Source of the DNA: Hyphomicrobium sp. MC1 | GTDB lineage: Bacteria > Pseudomonadota > Alphaproteobacteria > Rhizobiales > Hyphomicrobiaceae | Assembly: GCF_000253295.1 (NCBI RefSeq) | Contig: NC_015717.1 | Coordinates: forward strand, 1,984,001-2,048,000 | Length of the DNA stretch: 64,000 nucleotides | Direction of reading: 5' to 3' | Part shown: one piece after another, positions 47,925-55,208 of the stretch | How positions within the stretch are numbered: position 1 is the first letter of the stretch | Layout of the letters: each line of letters starts with the position of its first letter | Notes under the pieces: generated by a model | Told to the model about the DNA's origin: nothing | The model's database searches: none | Seen by the model: only the letters and a program-made list of their open reading frames with translations | Position numbers and translations under genes: made by a program

Positions 47925-47938
47925 AACGTGAGGACGCG

Positions 47939-48847
47939 ATGACCGCCAAGAAGACACTCAAAGTTGCGAGCTCTCAGTACCCGATCGGCCAGCCGAAGAC
48001 GCTTGCCGAATGGGAAGAGAAGATCGCGCTTTGGGTGAAGAATGGCGCAGCGACGGGCGCAGAGCTTCTGGTCTTTCCGGAGTACGCGGCGATCGAGCAG
48101 GCGGCGTGCTTCGGTCCGGAGGTCTATAGCGACCTGCAGGCGACGCTTGCCAAGGTGGCAGAGATCAAGGACGCGCGCGTTCAGTTTCACGTCGATCTCG
48201 CCAAGAAGCACAAGGTGCATATCCTCGTCGGCTCGGGACCTGAGAAGACCGCAGACGGGTTGTTCGTCAACTCGGCGCAGCTCGTCACGCCGAAGGGTTC
48301 GGTCGGCGTGCAGGAAAAGCTCGTCATGACGCCGTTCGAAAAGAACTGGGGCGTGACGGCGGGGAAGACGGTGCGCGTGTTCGAGACGTCGATCGGCACG
48401 TTCGGCATCGCGATCTGCTACGATAGCGAATTCCCGCTGATCTCTCGCGCGATGGCGGAAGCTGGCGCGCAAGTGTTGCTTGTGCCGTCATGCACGGAGC
48501 GCGTCTCGGGTTATCACCGGGTGCGCACCGGCTCGATGGCGCGCGCGCTCGAAAACACCATTGCGGCCGTGCAGAGCCCAACCGTCGGCGATGCGCCGTG
48601 GTCTCCGGCTGTCGACTTCAATGCCGGTGCAGCCGGCATTTACGTGCCGTCCGAGCATGGCATTTCCGATACGGGCGTGCTTGCGCAAGGCACGCTCAAC
48701 GCGGCCGAGTGGGTCGTCGCCGATATCGACATTGCGCGGCTTACGCATTTGCGCGTTTCGGCCGAGATGCACAATTTCGGCGATTGGTCGGTGCAGCCCG
48801 GCGCTCCGACGCCAAAAGTCGACGTCGAAGTCGTGAAGCTGATTTAG
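47939..48847 (+). CDS. Carbon-nitrogen hydrolase (nitrilase superfamily)
   Basis: 302 residues. Catalytic Glu-Lys-Cys triad visible in LLVFPEYAAIEQA, QEKLVMTPFEKNWG and FGIAICYDSEFPLISRA. A second Glu of the family (near RVSGYHRVRTGSMARALEN) is also in place. These enzymes hydrolyse amides, nitriles or carbamoyl groups; the substrate is not predictable. Start ATG 47939 (MTAKKTLKVASSQYP) follows GTGAGGACGCG. It closes the NTF2-GNAT-nitrilase set, although the two repeats upstream might influence its expression. In some bacteria GNAT and nitrilase domains are fused in one protein, which supports a shared pathway. Confidence 0.92.
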   Translation: MTAKKTLKVASSQYPIGQPKTLAEWEEKIALWVKNGAATGAELLVFPEYAAIEQAACFGPEVYSDLQATLAKVAEIKDARVQFHVDLAKKHKVHILVGSGPEKTADGLFVNSAQLVTPKGSVGVQEKLVMTPFEKNWGVTAGKTVRVFETSIGTFGIAICYDSEFPLISRAMAEAGAQVLLVPSCTERVSGYHRVRTGSMARALENTIAAVQSPTVGDAPWSPAVDFNAGAAGIYVPSEHGISDTGVLAQGTLNAAEWVVADIDIARLTHLRVSAEMHNFGDWSVQPGAPTPKVDVEVVKLI

Positions 48848-48850
48848 TTT

Positions 48851-48890
48851 CGGCTTCCGACTCTTCCTTCGTCGAGCCAGAAGCTTTTTT
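48851..48890 (+). repeat. Intergenic palindromic repeat, copy D (terminator-like)
   Basis: GCTTC/GAAGC outer arms and CGAC/GTCG inner arms around TCTTCCTTC, followed directly by T6. It shares the CTTCCTTCGTCGAGCC core variant with copy A and probably ends the nitrilase-family transcript. Confidence 0.7.
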
Positions 48891-48893
48891 GTT

Positions 48894-48934
48894 TCGGCTT
48901 CCGACTCCCCTCCGGGGAGCCGGCCGGAAGCCGA
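48894..48934. repeat. Intergenic palindromic repeat, copy E
   Basis: Arms TCGGCTTCCG (48894) and CGGAAGCCGA (48925), ten base pairs, with an inner CTCCCC/GGGGAG hairpin and a CCGGC bulge on the 3' side. It is four bases from the 3' end of the SIMPL gene. Confidence 0.8.
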
Positions 48935-48938
48935 TTTC

Positions 48939-49667
48939 TTACTTCAATGCCCAGGTGATCGTCACACGCGCTTCGAGCGTGCTGGTGCCGGCTTCGATGG
49001 GCACCGAGGACGTGGCAGCTTTCGCGAGCCGCGGTGCGTACATCACCGGGCCGTTCGACGAGGTCTCTTCCGAAATCTGTATCACGTCGCCGACGTCGGC
49101 ACCCGCAGCTGCGGCGAGAAGCTTGGCACGGCGCAGCGCATTGGCGACGGCTTCCTTGCGCGCGTCGTCCTTCAGAGCATCTTCTTTCGACACCTCGAAG
49201 GCGAGGCCCTGAATCTGGTTGGCGCCTGCGCTCACGACATTGTCGAGGATCTCGCCTAGCTGATCGAGCTTGCGAACCAGAACGATCACCTGATTGCCGA
49301 CGCGATAGCCGCGCACCTTCGGTGGCTGGCCCTCTTTATAGTCCATCACCGGCTCGACGTTGAACGAAGCCGTCTGGATATCTTTCGGGTTGATGCCTTT
49401 GCCTTTCAGCTCGTCGATGATCTTCGTCATCGTCTCGCTGTTCTTCGTTAACGCGTCACGCGCGGTCTCGGCTTCCGTCGAAACGCCGGACGTGATGCGC
49501 GCGCGATCAGGCTCTGCCTCGGCCGTGCCTGTCGCCGAGACGGTAATTGTCCGTTCCAATGGTTTATCGTCCGCGCGCGCCATGGCGGGCGAGAACATCA
49601 GCAGCGCGACTATGCCGCCGATTGCGAGAGCCGAAACAATATCTCGAGGACGCAAAGCGCTAAGCAT
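48939..49667 (-). CDS. SIMPL (DUF541) domain protein, secreted
   Basis: 242 residues. Signal peptide (VSALAIGGIVALLMFSPAMA, cleavage after ARA) then a SIMPL domain: ITVSATGTAEAEPDRARITS, VSAGANQIQGLAFEVSKED, ARKEAVANALRRAKLLAAAA and an EARVTITWALK end strand. SIMPL proteins are periplasmic or outer-membrane associated and of unclear function. Start ATG 49667 has GGAGACACC upstream; the frame extends 61 codons further without conservation. It converges with the nitrilase gene. Confidence 0.9.
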   Translation of the reverse strand: MLSALRPRDIVSALAIGGIVALLMFSPAMARADDKPLERTITVSATGTAEAEPDRARITSGVSTEAETARDALTKNSETMTKIIDELKGKGINPKDIQTASFNVEPVMDYKEGQPPKVRGYRVGNQVIVLVRKLDQLGEILDNVVSAGANQIQGLAFEVSKEDALKDDARKEAVANALRRAKLLAAAAGADVGDVIQISEETSSNGPVMYAPRLAKAATSSVPIEAGTSTLEARVTITWALK

Positions 49668-49879
49668 GGGTGTCTCCGCCAGTTTTTCCTCGCTGGCTAT
49701 AGTCGTTTCGAGGACAAATGAAGGCGAAATACTGTCGTTCGGATGAATGACACGTCGCTGGCCGTTGCAAAGCGGGGCTCGCCGCCTTGCGACGCCCAGA
49801 TCTCCTGCTATAGCATTTGTAGCCATTGGGCCGGACCGGGCGGCGTTCATGGCTTCCCAAGGACTCCGAGACGGTCAGA

Positions 49880-50647
49880 ATGGTCGATACCAAGCCGCGC
49901 GCAGACAGTGACATCAGAAACCATGGAGACGATATTCGCCAATCGTTCGGCGCGGATTTCGTGGTGATCGGTTTTTTCACGCCCAATTACGAACCCGCGG
50001 CGTCGGCGTTCTCTAAAAATCTCATCCAGCATCGCATCTCGCACCATCTCTATGCGCGCCCTGTTCTTGGCGACAGTTGGTATTCGCAGACGCGGCAGAA
50101 GCCGACGGTCATGGCGGATGCACGCCGCAACTATCCGGACCGGCCGCTGATTTTCATGGACGTCGATTGCACCGTCCGCGGCGACATTAGCGGCATCCTG
50201 CAATCGCCCGGCGATCTTGCCATGCGGACGAAGGGCACGGCGCTTGGCACAACGCGGCGCGCCTTGAAGCCCACGACGCGCGTGCTGCTGCTTCGACCCA
50301 CGGCCGGCGCAGATGCGTTCATTGCCGCCTGGGAGGCGGGATGCCAATACGCCGGTAAGGGAGACTCCGCGGAAGCAATTCTGATCGAGGTGATGGGCGA
50401 CAGCCCCGAACGCTATGCCGTCGGCACGCTCCCGCTCAAGTATGCCGGAATTGAGTTGCATGACGCGCCGACCGACGCCGTCGTCGTGCACGACAGCATT
50501 CACGATCAGACGCGTCCGGCCTGGACATTGCGGCGGGCGTTGCAGCGCTATTTCCGGGCGGGGCGGAACACGGCCTACCGGATCGCGACGGGGCAGACGT
50601 ACGATGAGCGCTACGGCAAACGGGGCGCCCGGAACCGGACGAAATAG
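49880..50647 (+). CDS. Possible nucleotide-sugar transferase-like protein
   Basis: 255 residues, no signal peptide. FVVIGFFTPNYEPAASAF at the start, RPVLGDSWYSQTRQKPTV, then RPLIFMDVDCTVRGD, where DVDC resembles the DxD metal site of GT-A glycosyltransferases that use nucleotide sugars. The remaining segments (LLLRPTAGADAFIAAWEAG, LPLKYAGIELHDAPTDAVVVH) fit that class loosely. I do not recognise a specific family. It is the last host gene before the tRNA at 50745 and is followed by 97 bases. Confidence 0.55.
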   Translation: MVDTKPRADSDIRNHGDDIRQSFGADFVVIGFFTPNYEPAASAFSKNLIQHRISHHLYARPVLGDSWYSQTRQKPTVMADARRNYPDRPLIFMDVDCTVRGDISGILQSPGDLAMRTKGTALGTTRRALKPTTRVLLLRPTAGADAFIAAWEAGCQYAGKGDSAEAILIEVMGDSPERYAVGTLPLKYAGIELHDAPTDAVVVHDSIHDQTRPAWTLRRALQRYFRAGRNTAYRIATGQTYDERYGKRGARNRTK

Positions 50648-50744
50648 CCTCGCTAGCGCTTGCCGGGCGGCGACAGAATGCCTGACACAAAATCGTCGTT
50701 GAGGCTGTCCGCCCGGCGAACATCTGGTATGAGAAGCACCGCGT

Positions 50745-50820
50745 GGGCCCGTAGCTCAATGGTTAGAGCTGACGGCTCATAACCGTCTGGTTCCAGGTTC
50801 GAGTCCTGGCGGGCCCACCA
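50745..50820 (+). tRNA. tRNA with CAT anticodon (Met elongator or Ile2)
   Basis: 76 bases forming a full cloverleaf with encoded CCA. Acceptor stem GGGCCCG (50745-50751) with CGGGCCC; anticodon stem GACGG/CCGTC around CTCATAA, anticodon CAT at 50778-50780; T arm with GGTTCGAGTCC. A CAT anticodon here means elongator methionine or, if the C is modified to lysidine, isoleucine-2; the short D loop (CTCAATGGTTAGAGC) resembles Ile2, but this cannot be settled by eye. The tyrosine integrase of the adjoining element is encoded 92 bases downstream, so the 3' half of this gene is the likely attachment site. Confidence 0.95.
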
Positions 50821-50911
50821 TCTGATTTTTCCCGCAAGACATTTCAATAGGTTGATCGGACGCTAGCCAATCTTCGGGTCAATGCTAGCCAATTTTGTTT
50901 CGGACTCGTTC

Positions 50912-51952
50912 TCAGCCCTTGTCCTTGACCTTCTTCATTCCGGCCTCTGCCGCCTTCTCTTTGTTGTATTCGCGGATGTAGCGCTCAACGACGGATAACG
51001 ACTGTCCGGTGATCGCCATGATCTGCACCGTTGAGCATCCGCTTTCTGCCAATCGGCGGCAGCAGGCCTTGCGCAAGCCGTGAGGCGAACTGTCTGGAGG
51101 AAGTCCCGCCTCCTCTGCGGCTTCACAGACTAAGTTGCTGAACGACTCCTCGGTGTAGCCCTTGCCGAATTTGCTGACGACATAGGTCAGGTTCCCCGAG
51201 ACTGTCTTTAGGTGCTTCTCTAGAGTTGCATGCACAGGAATGCTGACCGTAATCGTCTCGCCGCTCTTTTTGATTTTGACGACGTGACGGTTGCCTTGCC
51301 GGTGTTGGCGACCAAGTTTGCACGCATCGCTGCGCCGTAGTCCGGTGTGCAGCAAAATTTCGAGCGCAAGGCGTTGCGACGTGCCTTCCTTCCAGTGTTT
51401 GCGATAGCTGGCGATGTCTTCCTCGGTCCAAGTCCGATAGCCCTTTTCCTTGTGATTGATCTTCGAAGCCAGAAGCATCGGATTGTCGTCGCGGTAATCC
51501 CACTTGACGGCGAGCGCCATCAGCATCAGGAGACGCTTGCGGAGCTTGTGGGCTTGGGCTGTGGACGTTTTCGCGAGCGTGCCAAGGATTGTATCCGCAT
51601 GCTTCGCCTTGAAGCCTTTGACGGAAAGGTCGCCATAATGCTCGCGGAATATTTCAAGCTGATTGCGGTAGGTGCTTTGCGTTGATGCCGCCAGCGATGT
51701 GAAGGCTGATGAAGCGTAATAGGCCACGATCAAGCTATTCATCGTGCCGCTCTTGACGCTGGCAACACCGGCTTGCTTAGGCTCCTGTGGGGTCGCCATT
51801 GCCTTGTGATAGGCTTGCATGAAGTCCGGCGAATGAATGGGACCGGGCAACGCGACTTGAGGCTGTCCAGGACGCCGCAGATACGCGCGGGTTTTGCCGC
51901 GATTGTCCGTGTAAACGTGAACGTACTTAGGCCTTTTTAGGCGGATTGCCAT
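50912..51952 (-). CDS. Tyrosine-type phage integrase
   Basis: 346 residues. An N-terminal arm-binding region and SAM-like core-binding domain (about 65-170) precede the catalytic domain. Catalytic residues: Arg in HTGLRRSDACKL, Lys in KIKKSGETITV, HxxR in SPHGLRKACCRRLAESG, and Tyr in VVERYIREY. The residue normally His after Gly (GH) reads GQ (ITGQSLS), a substitution tolerated in some family members. It ends 92 bases from the tRNA that is its presumed target. The start at 51952 overlaps the next upstream gene by 26 bases. Confidence 0.93.
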   Translation of the reverse strand: MAIRLKRPKYVHVYTDNRGKTRAYLRRPGQPQVALPGPIHSPDFMQAYHKAMATPQEPKQAGVASVKSGTMNSLIVAYYASSAFTSLAASTQSTYRNQLEIFREHYGDLSVKGFKAKHADTILGTLAKTSTAQAHKLRKRLLMLMALAVKWDYRDDNPMLLASKINHKEKGYRTWTEEDIASYRKHWKEGTSQRLALEILLHTGLRRSDACKLGRQHRQGNRHVVKIKKSGETITVSIPVHATLEKHLKTVSGNLTYVVSKFGKGYTEESFSNLVCEAAEEAGLPPDSSPHGLRKACCRRLAESGCSTVQIMAITGQSLSVVERYIREYNKEKAAEAGMKKVKDKG

Positions 51953-52139
51953 TTAGATGCTCGTCCCAATCGGAGATGAGTTCGGGCTGATCGACTTCTG
52001 ACGGATTTCGGCACACCACCCGGAAGCCGCTATCGTCAGAGCAATGTTTGACGTAGGCAACGTCTTTCCCTGCATCTTCGACCGCGGAGACAAGGAATTT
52101 CACGTCGGACTTGGTGTAGGTTCGTTTCTTACGCGGCAT
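51927..52139 (-). CDS. Small phage protein, unknown
   Basis: 70 residues starting at ATG 52139 (MPRKKRTYTKSDVKFLVSAV), basic at the N-terminus and acidic later (SDDSGFRVVCRNPSEVDQPE). It overlaps the integrase start by 26 bases and the preceding gene's end by 11, so all three belong to one leftward operon. No family recognised. Confidence 0.65.
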   Translation of the reverse strand: MPRKKRTYTKSDVKFLVSAVEDAGKDVAYVKHCSDDSGFRVVCRNPSEVDQPELISDWDEHLNGNPPKKA

Positions 52140-52515
52140 CCGGCTCAATTCCCCAATCAGCCTTGATACGTGCATCCACGGCAGCATGGTGCCTCGCAGA
52201 GCACTCGGCGTACTCTTGTGCGTGGGCCGCGTATTCTGAAGGCGATACGCAGAACCTTAGAAGCTCGTCCACAAGGTCGAGAACTTCGTCCGCCACCAAT
52301 TCTGCGCTGCCATCGACGAGCGTATGGTCTCCGTAGGTGAGGCTGTAGACTGAGGCACCCCAAACGTCTTTGCCGTCTTCTTTGATGATGAAGCCTAAAC
52401 CAGCGACAACGGCAATTTTCTGCTGACTTGCGGATCGCATAGCCGCGAAAAGCTGTTCAGCCTGCCGCATGAGCGCTTCGCCTTTAGCGTCTTTGAAATC
52501 GATGATGTTGGTCAT
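52129..52515 (-). CDS. Phage early protein, unknown
   Basis: 128 residues starting at ATG 52515 (MTNIIDFKDAKGEALMRQAE), with AAGGAATT upstream. Helical, acidic, with a VAGLGFIIKEDGKDVWGASV strand pair and a terminal HHAAVDARIKADWGIEPD. No family recognised. It lies 23 bases after the winged-helix-like gene in the leftward early operon. Confidence 0.65.
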   Translation of the reverse strand: MTNIIDFKDAKGEALMRQAEQLFAAMRSASQQKIAVVAGLGFIIKEDGKDVWGASVYSLTYGDHTLVDGSAELVADEVLDLVDELLRFCVSPSEYAAHAQEYAECSARHHAAVDARIKADWGIEPDAA

Positions 52516-52537
52516 CTCTAATTCCTTGCAATCAATA

Positions 52538-52843
52538 TCAATGGGCATCACTTACGGGCTCAGCCTTGCGTCTTAGGATGAATGTTCGCGGCGCTTGGAC
52601 CAGCTTAAGACGCACCCGAAGCTGCCTTCCGTCTTTGCTGCTGCCGTGACTTTCGTAAGTTTCACGTTCGCGGATGATGTTGGAAGACTTCCGCACGACG
52701 CTGCGAACAGCGTTTAAGCGGCTTCTGGTCAAAGGCTGATCGGGATACACGCGCGCGGCCAACTCCTCGATTGTCATCGGCGCGCTCGATTGTTGAAGAA
52801 TGGCAGCGATTGCCCGCTGCACTTTGCCTTGTCCTTTGCTCAT
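52538..52843 (-). CDS. Phage winged-helix-like protein
   Basis: 101 residues. GKVQRAIAAILQQSSAPMTI, EELAARVYP and LTRSRLNAVRSVVRKSS fit a winged-helix fold, followed by a basic RQLRVRLKLVQAPRTF wing. Probably a DNA-binding regulator of the early region. Its ATG at 52843 overlaps the stop of the gene upstream by one base. Confidence 0.65.
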   Translation of the reverse strand: MSKGQGKVQRAIAAILQQSSAPMTIEELAARVYPDQPLTRSRLNAVRSVVRKSSNIIRERETYESHGSSKDGRQLRVRLKLVQAPRTFILRRKAEPVSDAH

Positions 52844-53058
52844 TAGGCGGCACCATCGTCATCGTGATCTTTGCAGCGAGCCTCTATCTCTCGCCAGGGA
52901 GAGCTATAGCGTCGTGCGAGATCGAGAATGCTGGCTCCCGGATGCTCGGTTTGTTGTCGATAAATTTCGGCGAGTTGAGCGCCCGATATTCCTGCCTTTT
53001 CCGTAAGTTCGGAAACCGAGCGCAGCTGATAAATCGGGTTCCTTTCATCGATGGTCAT
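52843..53058 (-). CDS. Small phage protein, unknown
   Basis: 71 residues starting at ATG 53058 (MTIDERNPIYQLRSVSELTE), with GGAGATT upstream. SVSELTEKAGISGAQLAEIY could form a helix-turn-helix. It is the first gene of the leftward early operon and starts 45 bases from a 21-base palindrome. Confidence 0.6.
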   Translation of the reverse strand: MTIDERNPIYQLRSVSELTEKAGISGAQLAEIYRQQTEHPGASILDLARRYSSPWREIEARCKDHDDDGAA

Positions 53059-53103
53059 TAACAATCTCCATATTGATTGGGCGTAATATCAATCTAATCA
53101 GTT

Positions 53104-53124
53104 GACTATCGAGTGTCGATAGTC
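53104..53124. promoter_or_regulatory. 21-base palindromic operator in the phage control region
   Basis: GACTATCGA and TCGATAGTC form a perfect nine-base inverted repeat separated by GTG. It lies in the spacer between the leftward early operon (start 53058) and the rightward ribbon-helix-helix gene (start 53170), and a TTGACT (53102-53107) overlaps its left edge, as expected of a -35 box. A dimeric repressor or a ribbon-helix-helix protein is the likely ligand. Confidence 0.65.
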
Positions 53125-53169
53125 GGAATATCGAGATTGCAAATATCGTTAAGCGAGGAGTGGGTGGCC

Positions 53170-53505
53170 GTGTCTTATCCTAGTGACAGGCTCAAGAAGG
53201 TGCTTCTGCGTATCCCTGAGGATATGCACGCGGCGCTTGAGAAATCGCGCAAAGATAGCGGGCGCTCATCGTTGACAGCGGAAGTACTTGCTAGACTTGC
53301 GAGCACGTTTCCGGACGAAGAAAACTGGCAAGCGATTGCTCAAAATTCACCGGCGATGCAGCTTGAAAAACGCGTGCACTCGCTGGAAACGAGAGTGTCT
53401 GAACTTGAAGCCGTCTTGTCTCCCCAGCATTTGGAGAACATGCCCGAAAGGCCGAGCGCTTCGACGCTCATGGTGGAACAAATTCGAAAACGCTTGAAGA
53501 CTTGA
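53170..53505 (+). CDS. Ribbon-helix-helix (Arc-like) phage regulator with coiled coil
   Basis: 111 residues. YPSDRLKKVLLRIPEDMHAA (Arc-type beta strand and helix), LEKSRKDSGRSSLTAEVLAR, then a coiled-coil stretch (EKRVHSLETRVSELEAVL). The RHH fold binds DNA with its N-terminal strand as a dimer. I choose GTG 53170, nine bases after GGAG; an upstream GTG at 53113 would run through the palindrome. Divergent from the early operon, so it may regulate both promoters. Confidence 0.75.
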   Translation: MSYPSDRLKKVLLRIPEDMHAALEKSRKDSGRSSLTAEVLARLASTFPDEENWQAIAQNSPAMQLEKRVHSLETRVSELEAVLSPQHLENMPERPSASTLMVEQIRKRLKT

Positions 53506-53559
53506 TGGGCCGCTGAGAAACCACCCTCGTTGCTTACCGTCGGTCGAACAAAGAAAACA

Positions 53560-53587
53560 AAACCCCGCGATTGCAGTCGCGGGGTTT
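53560..53587. terminator. Bidirectional stem-loop terminator
   Basis: AAACCCCGCGA (53560-53570) with TCGCGGGGTTT (53577-53587), eleven base pairs, loop TTGCAG. On the plus strand TTTGA follows; on the minus strand the arm is followed by TTTTGTTTTC, a strong T-run. Confidence 0.8.
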
Positions 53588-53678
53588 GATATCACACGCC
53601 GCGTAACCGGCGCTGAAAGCAGTTTGCACGATTGCTATTTAGCAGTTCCGACTCGCGGCCACAACAAGAGTGGACGCA

Positions 53679-54458
53679 ATGTCGTTAGTCGCATCTGGTT
53701 ACAATCTTGAAGACCCTGCCGAGTTTAAAGCGTGGTGTGTGCACTATCCAAAAGCAGCGAAACTATTGGCGTCAATCATCCGAAGCTGGCAGCGCTCTAA
53801 GGCGAAACTTCGGGATGATCCACACACATGGGCAGCATACCCGCTTCGAACGTGGTGTAAATGGACTGGCCTCAAACTGCGAACCTTGGAGCGGTATCTC
53901 GCATTTTTGGAGGTTCACGGCCTCATTCGGCGCGAACGTGGGCCGTTCGCCGGAAACACACTTCATGTGTTCATCCGTCCCACAAGGCGTGCGTTGGCGC
54001 ATCATCAGTTGAATAAAGCGAGCAAACCGAACGCGAGCATTACATCGCCCAAGCCTCACGATGTCAGCAATGTGGTCGATTACGTTGCTATATGGCAGAA
54101 CGCCATGATCAAAAATGGGCACCTAAAATACTGTGTTCTTACGAAGACGGAGCGCCATCTGCTTAAAGAAGCGGTCGCCAGCATGCCGCCTGAACACATC
54201 ACCGGTATTATAGAAACAGGGCTTCAACACTGGACGTGGTTTGTGAAGTACATCGAAACGCACACAGAAGAATTCAATCTCGCGTCCACGCCCTCCACCA
54301 AATCCTTTGCGAAGCACGTCAACCACTTCACAAGCTGCTATTTGGCCGAATTGGAGGTAGTGCAAAAGCCTAAACTCAAGCCCAGGCCGACCGTACTGAA
54401 GCAAGCACCCAAGCCCGAATACACCGACGAATACCTTGACGCGTTGGAGGATGGATAA
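53679..54458 (+). CDS. Putative phage replication or regulatory protein with N-terminal winged helix
   Basis: 259 residues. The N-terminal 110 residues read as a winged helix (WAAYPLRTWCKWTGLKLRTL, ERYLAFLEVHGLIRRERG), similar to helix-turn-helix replication initiators of phages and plasmids. The middle has VVDYVAIWQNAMIKNGHLKY and the C-terminus is Lys/Pro-rich. I do not recognise a specific family. ATG 53679 has AAGAG upstream; GTG 53670 is an alternative. It is the first rightward gene after the terminator at 53560. Confidence 0.65.
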   Translation: MSLVASGYNLEDPAEFKAWCVHYPKAAKLLASIIRSWQRSKAKLRDDPHTWAAYPLRTWCKWTGLKLRTLERYLAFLEVHGLIRRERGPFAGNTLHVFIRPTRRALAHHQLNKASKPNASITSPKPHDVSNVVDYVAIWQNAMIKNGHLKYCVLTKTERHLLKEAVASMPPEHITGIIETGLQHWTWFVKYIETHTEEFNLASTPSTKSFAKHVNHFTSCYLAELEVVQKPKLKPRPTVLKQAPKPEYTDEYLDALEDG

Positions 54459-54792
54459 ACACGCTTATTTTGCCAAGCATTCCGCCATTTAGGGACCAAT
54501 TGGCAACATCTTCGGCGGTAGGTGTGGCGGGCTAATTGGCGGAATGGATGGCGGACTCTAATCACTTCTCTTCTCTTCACTCACTTCTCGGTTCTCAAAG
54601 GTTACGCTCACATAAGTTCGCGGTCCCCTTTGTTATTACTCAAGTGAAGTGCTCGCTTACGCTCGCGTCGTGATCCGGGAGAGTAGAATAGGTACAGAGG
54701 TTCTTATCCGGGATAAGAGTCACGTAGAAGAAGTCCCCGCGTAAGTTATGCCCATTGGAATTGATTGCAAAACTCACGACGGACGTTTGCGG
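54459..54792. other. 334-base phage spacer with inverted repeats
   Basis: No gene seen. ATTCCGCCA (54479-54487) and TGGCGGAAT (54537-54545) form a nine-base inverted repeat 49 bases apart with AATTGGC repeats between, and TCTTATCC/GGATAAGA (54702-54718) forms a 17-base palindrome with one central base. Confidence 0.5.
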
Positions 54793-55002
54793 TTAGTAAC
54801 CAACCGTCTCCATAATTTCTACGTTGATAGCCAACGCACCTTTGTAACCGATAGTGGTCATATTCTTTCGCGCCCGACGCATAACCAGGCTCTCGGCCTC
54901 TTTGACTGAGTCGGCCTTCACCATGCAGTTGAATTTGCCTCGTGACTCCGTTCCGAAATCGTGGGTCTCGGTCACGGTGTATGTTGCGTAGTAGAAGTTC
55001 AT
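54793..55002 (-). CDS. Small antisense-oriented phage gene
   Basis: 69 residues starting at ATG 55002 (MNFYYATYTVTETHDFGTES) with GGGGAACAACA upstream. A beta-strand-rich start followed by KFNCMVKADSVKEAESLVMR, a helical segment and IGYKGALAINVEIMETVG, the pattern of a small alpha/beta domain that would fit a nucleic-acid- or peptide-binding fold. It is the only leftward gene between the replication and particle genes, so it may be a separately expressed accessory gene. No family recognised. Confidence 0.6.
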   Translation of the reverse strand: MNFYYATYTVTETHDFGTESRGKFNCMVKADSVKEAESLVMRRARKNMTTIGYKGALAINVEIMETVGY

Positions 55003-55208
55003 TGTTGTTCCCCGTTTGCAGGCCGGACCTCCCGGCGTTGAAGTAGGTCGTATTTTTATTCGGAAGGATCGTCCAGACCGAGCGCGATCCGCTGTTCGGA
55101 GCGCTTTCGGGGGTGGGTCGCAGACGAACCACCTAAACAGTCTATTGTTGCCCTCCGGCTCTTTGTGCGCAAATTGGATAGCCACGGAACAACAGAAGTT
55201 CGTGGCTT

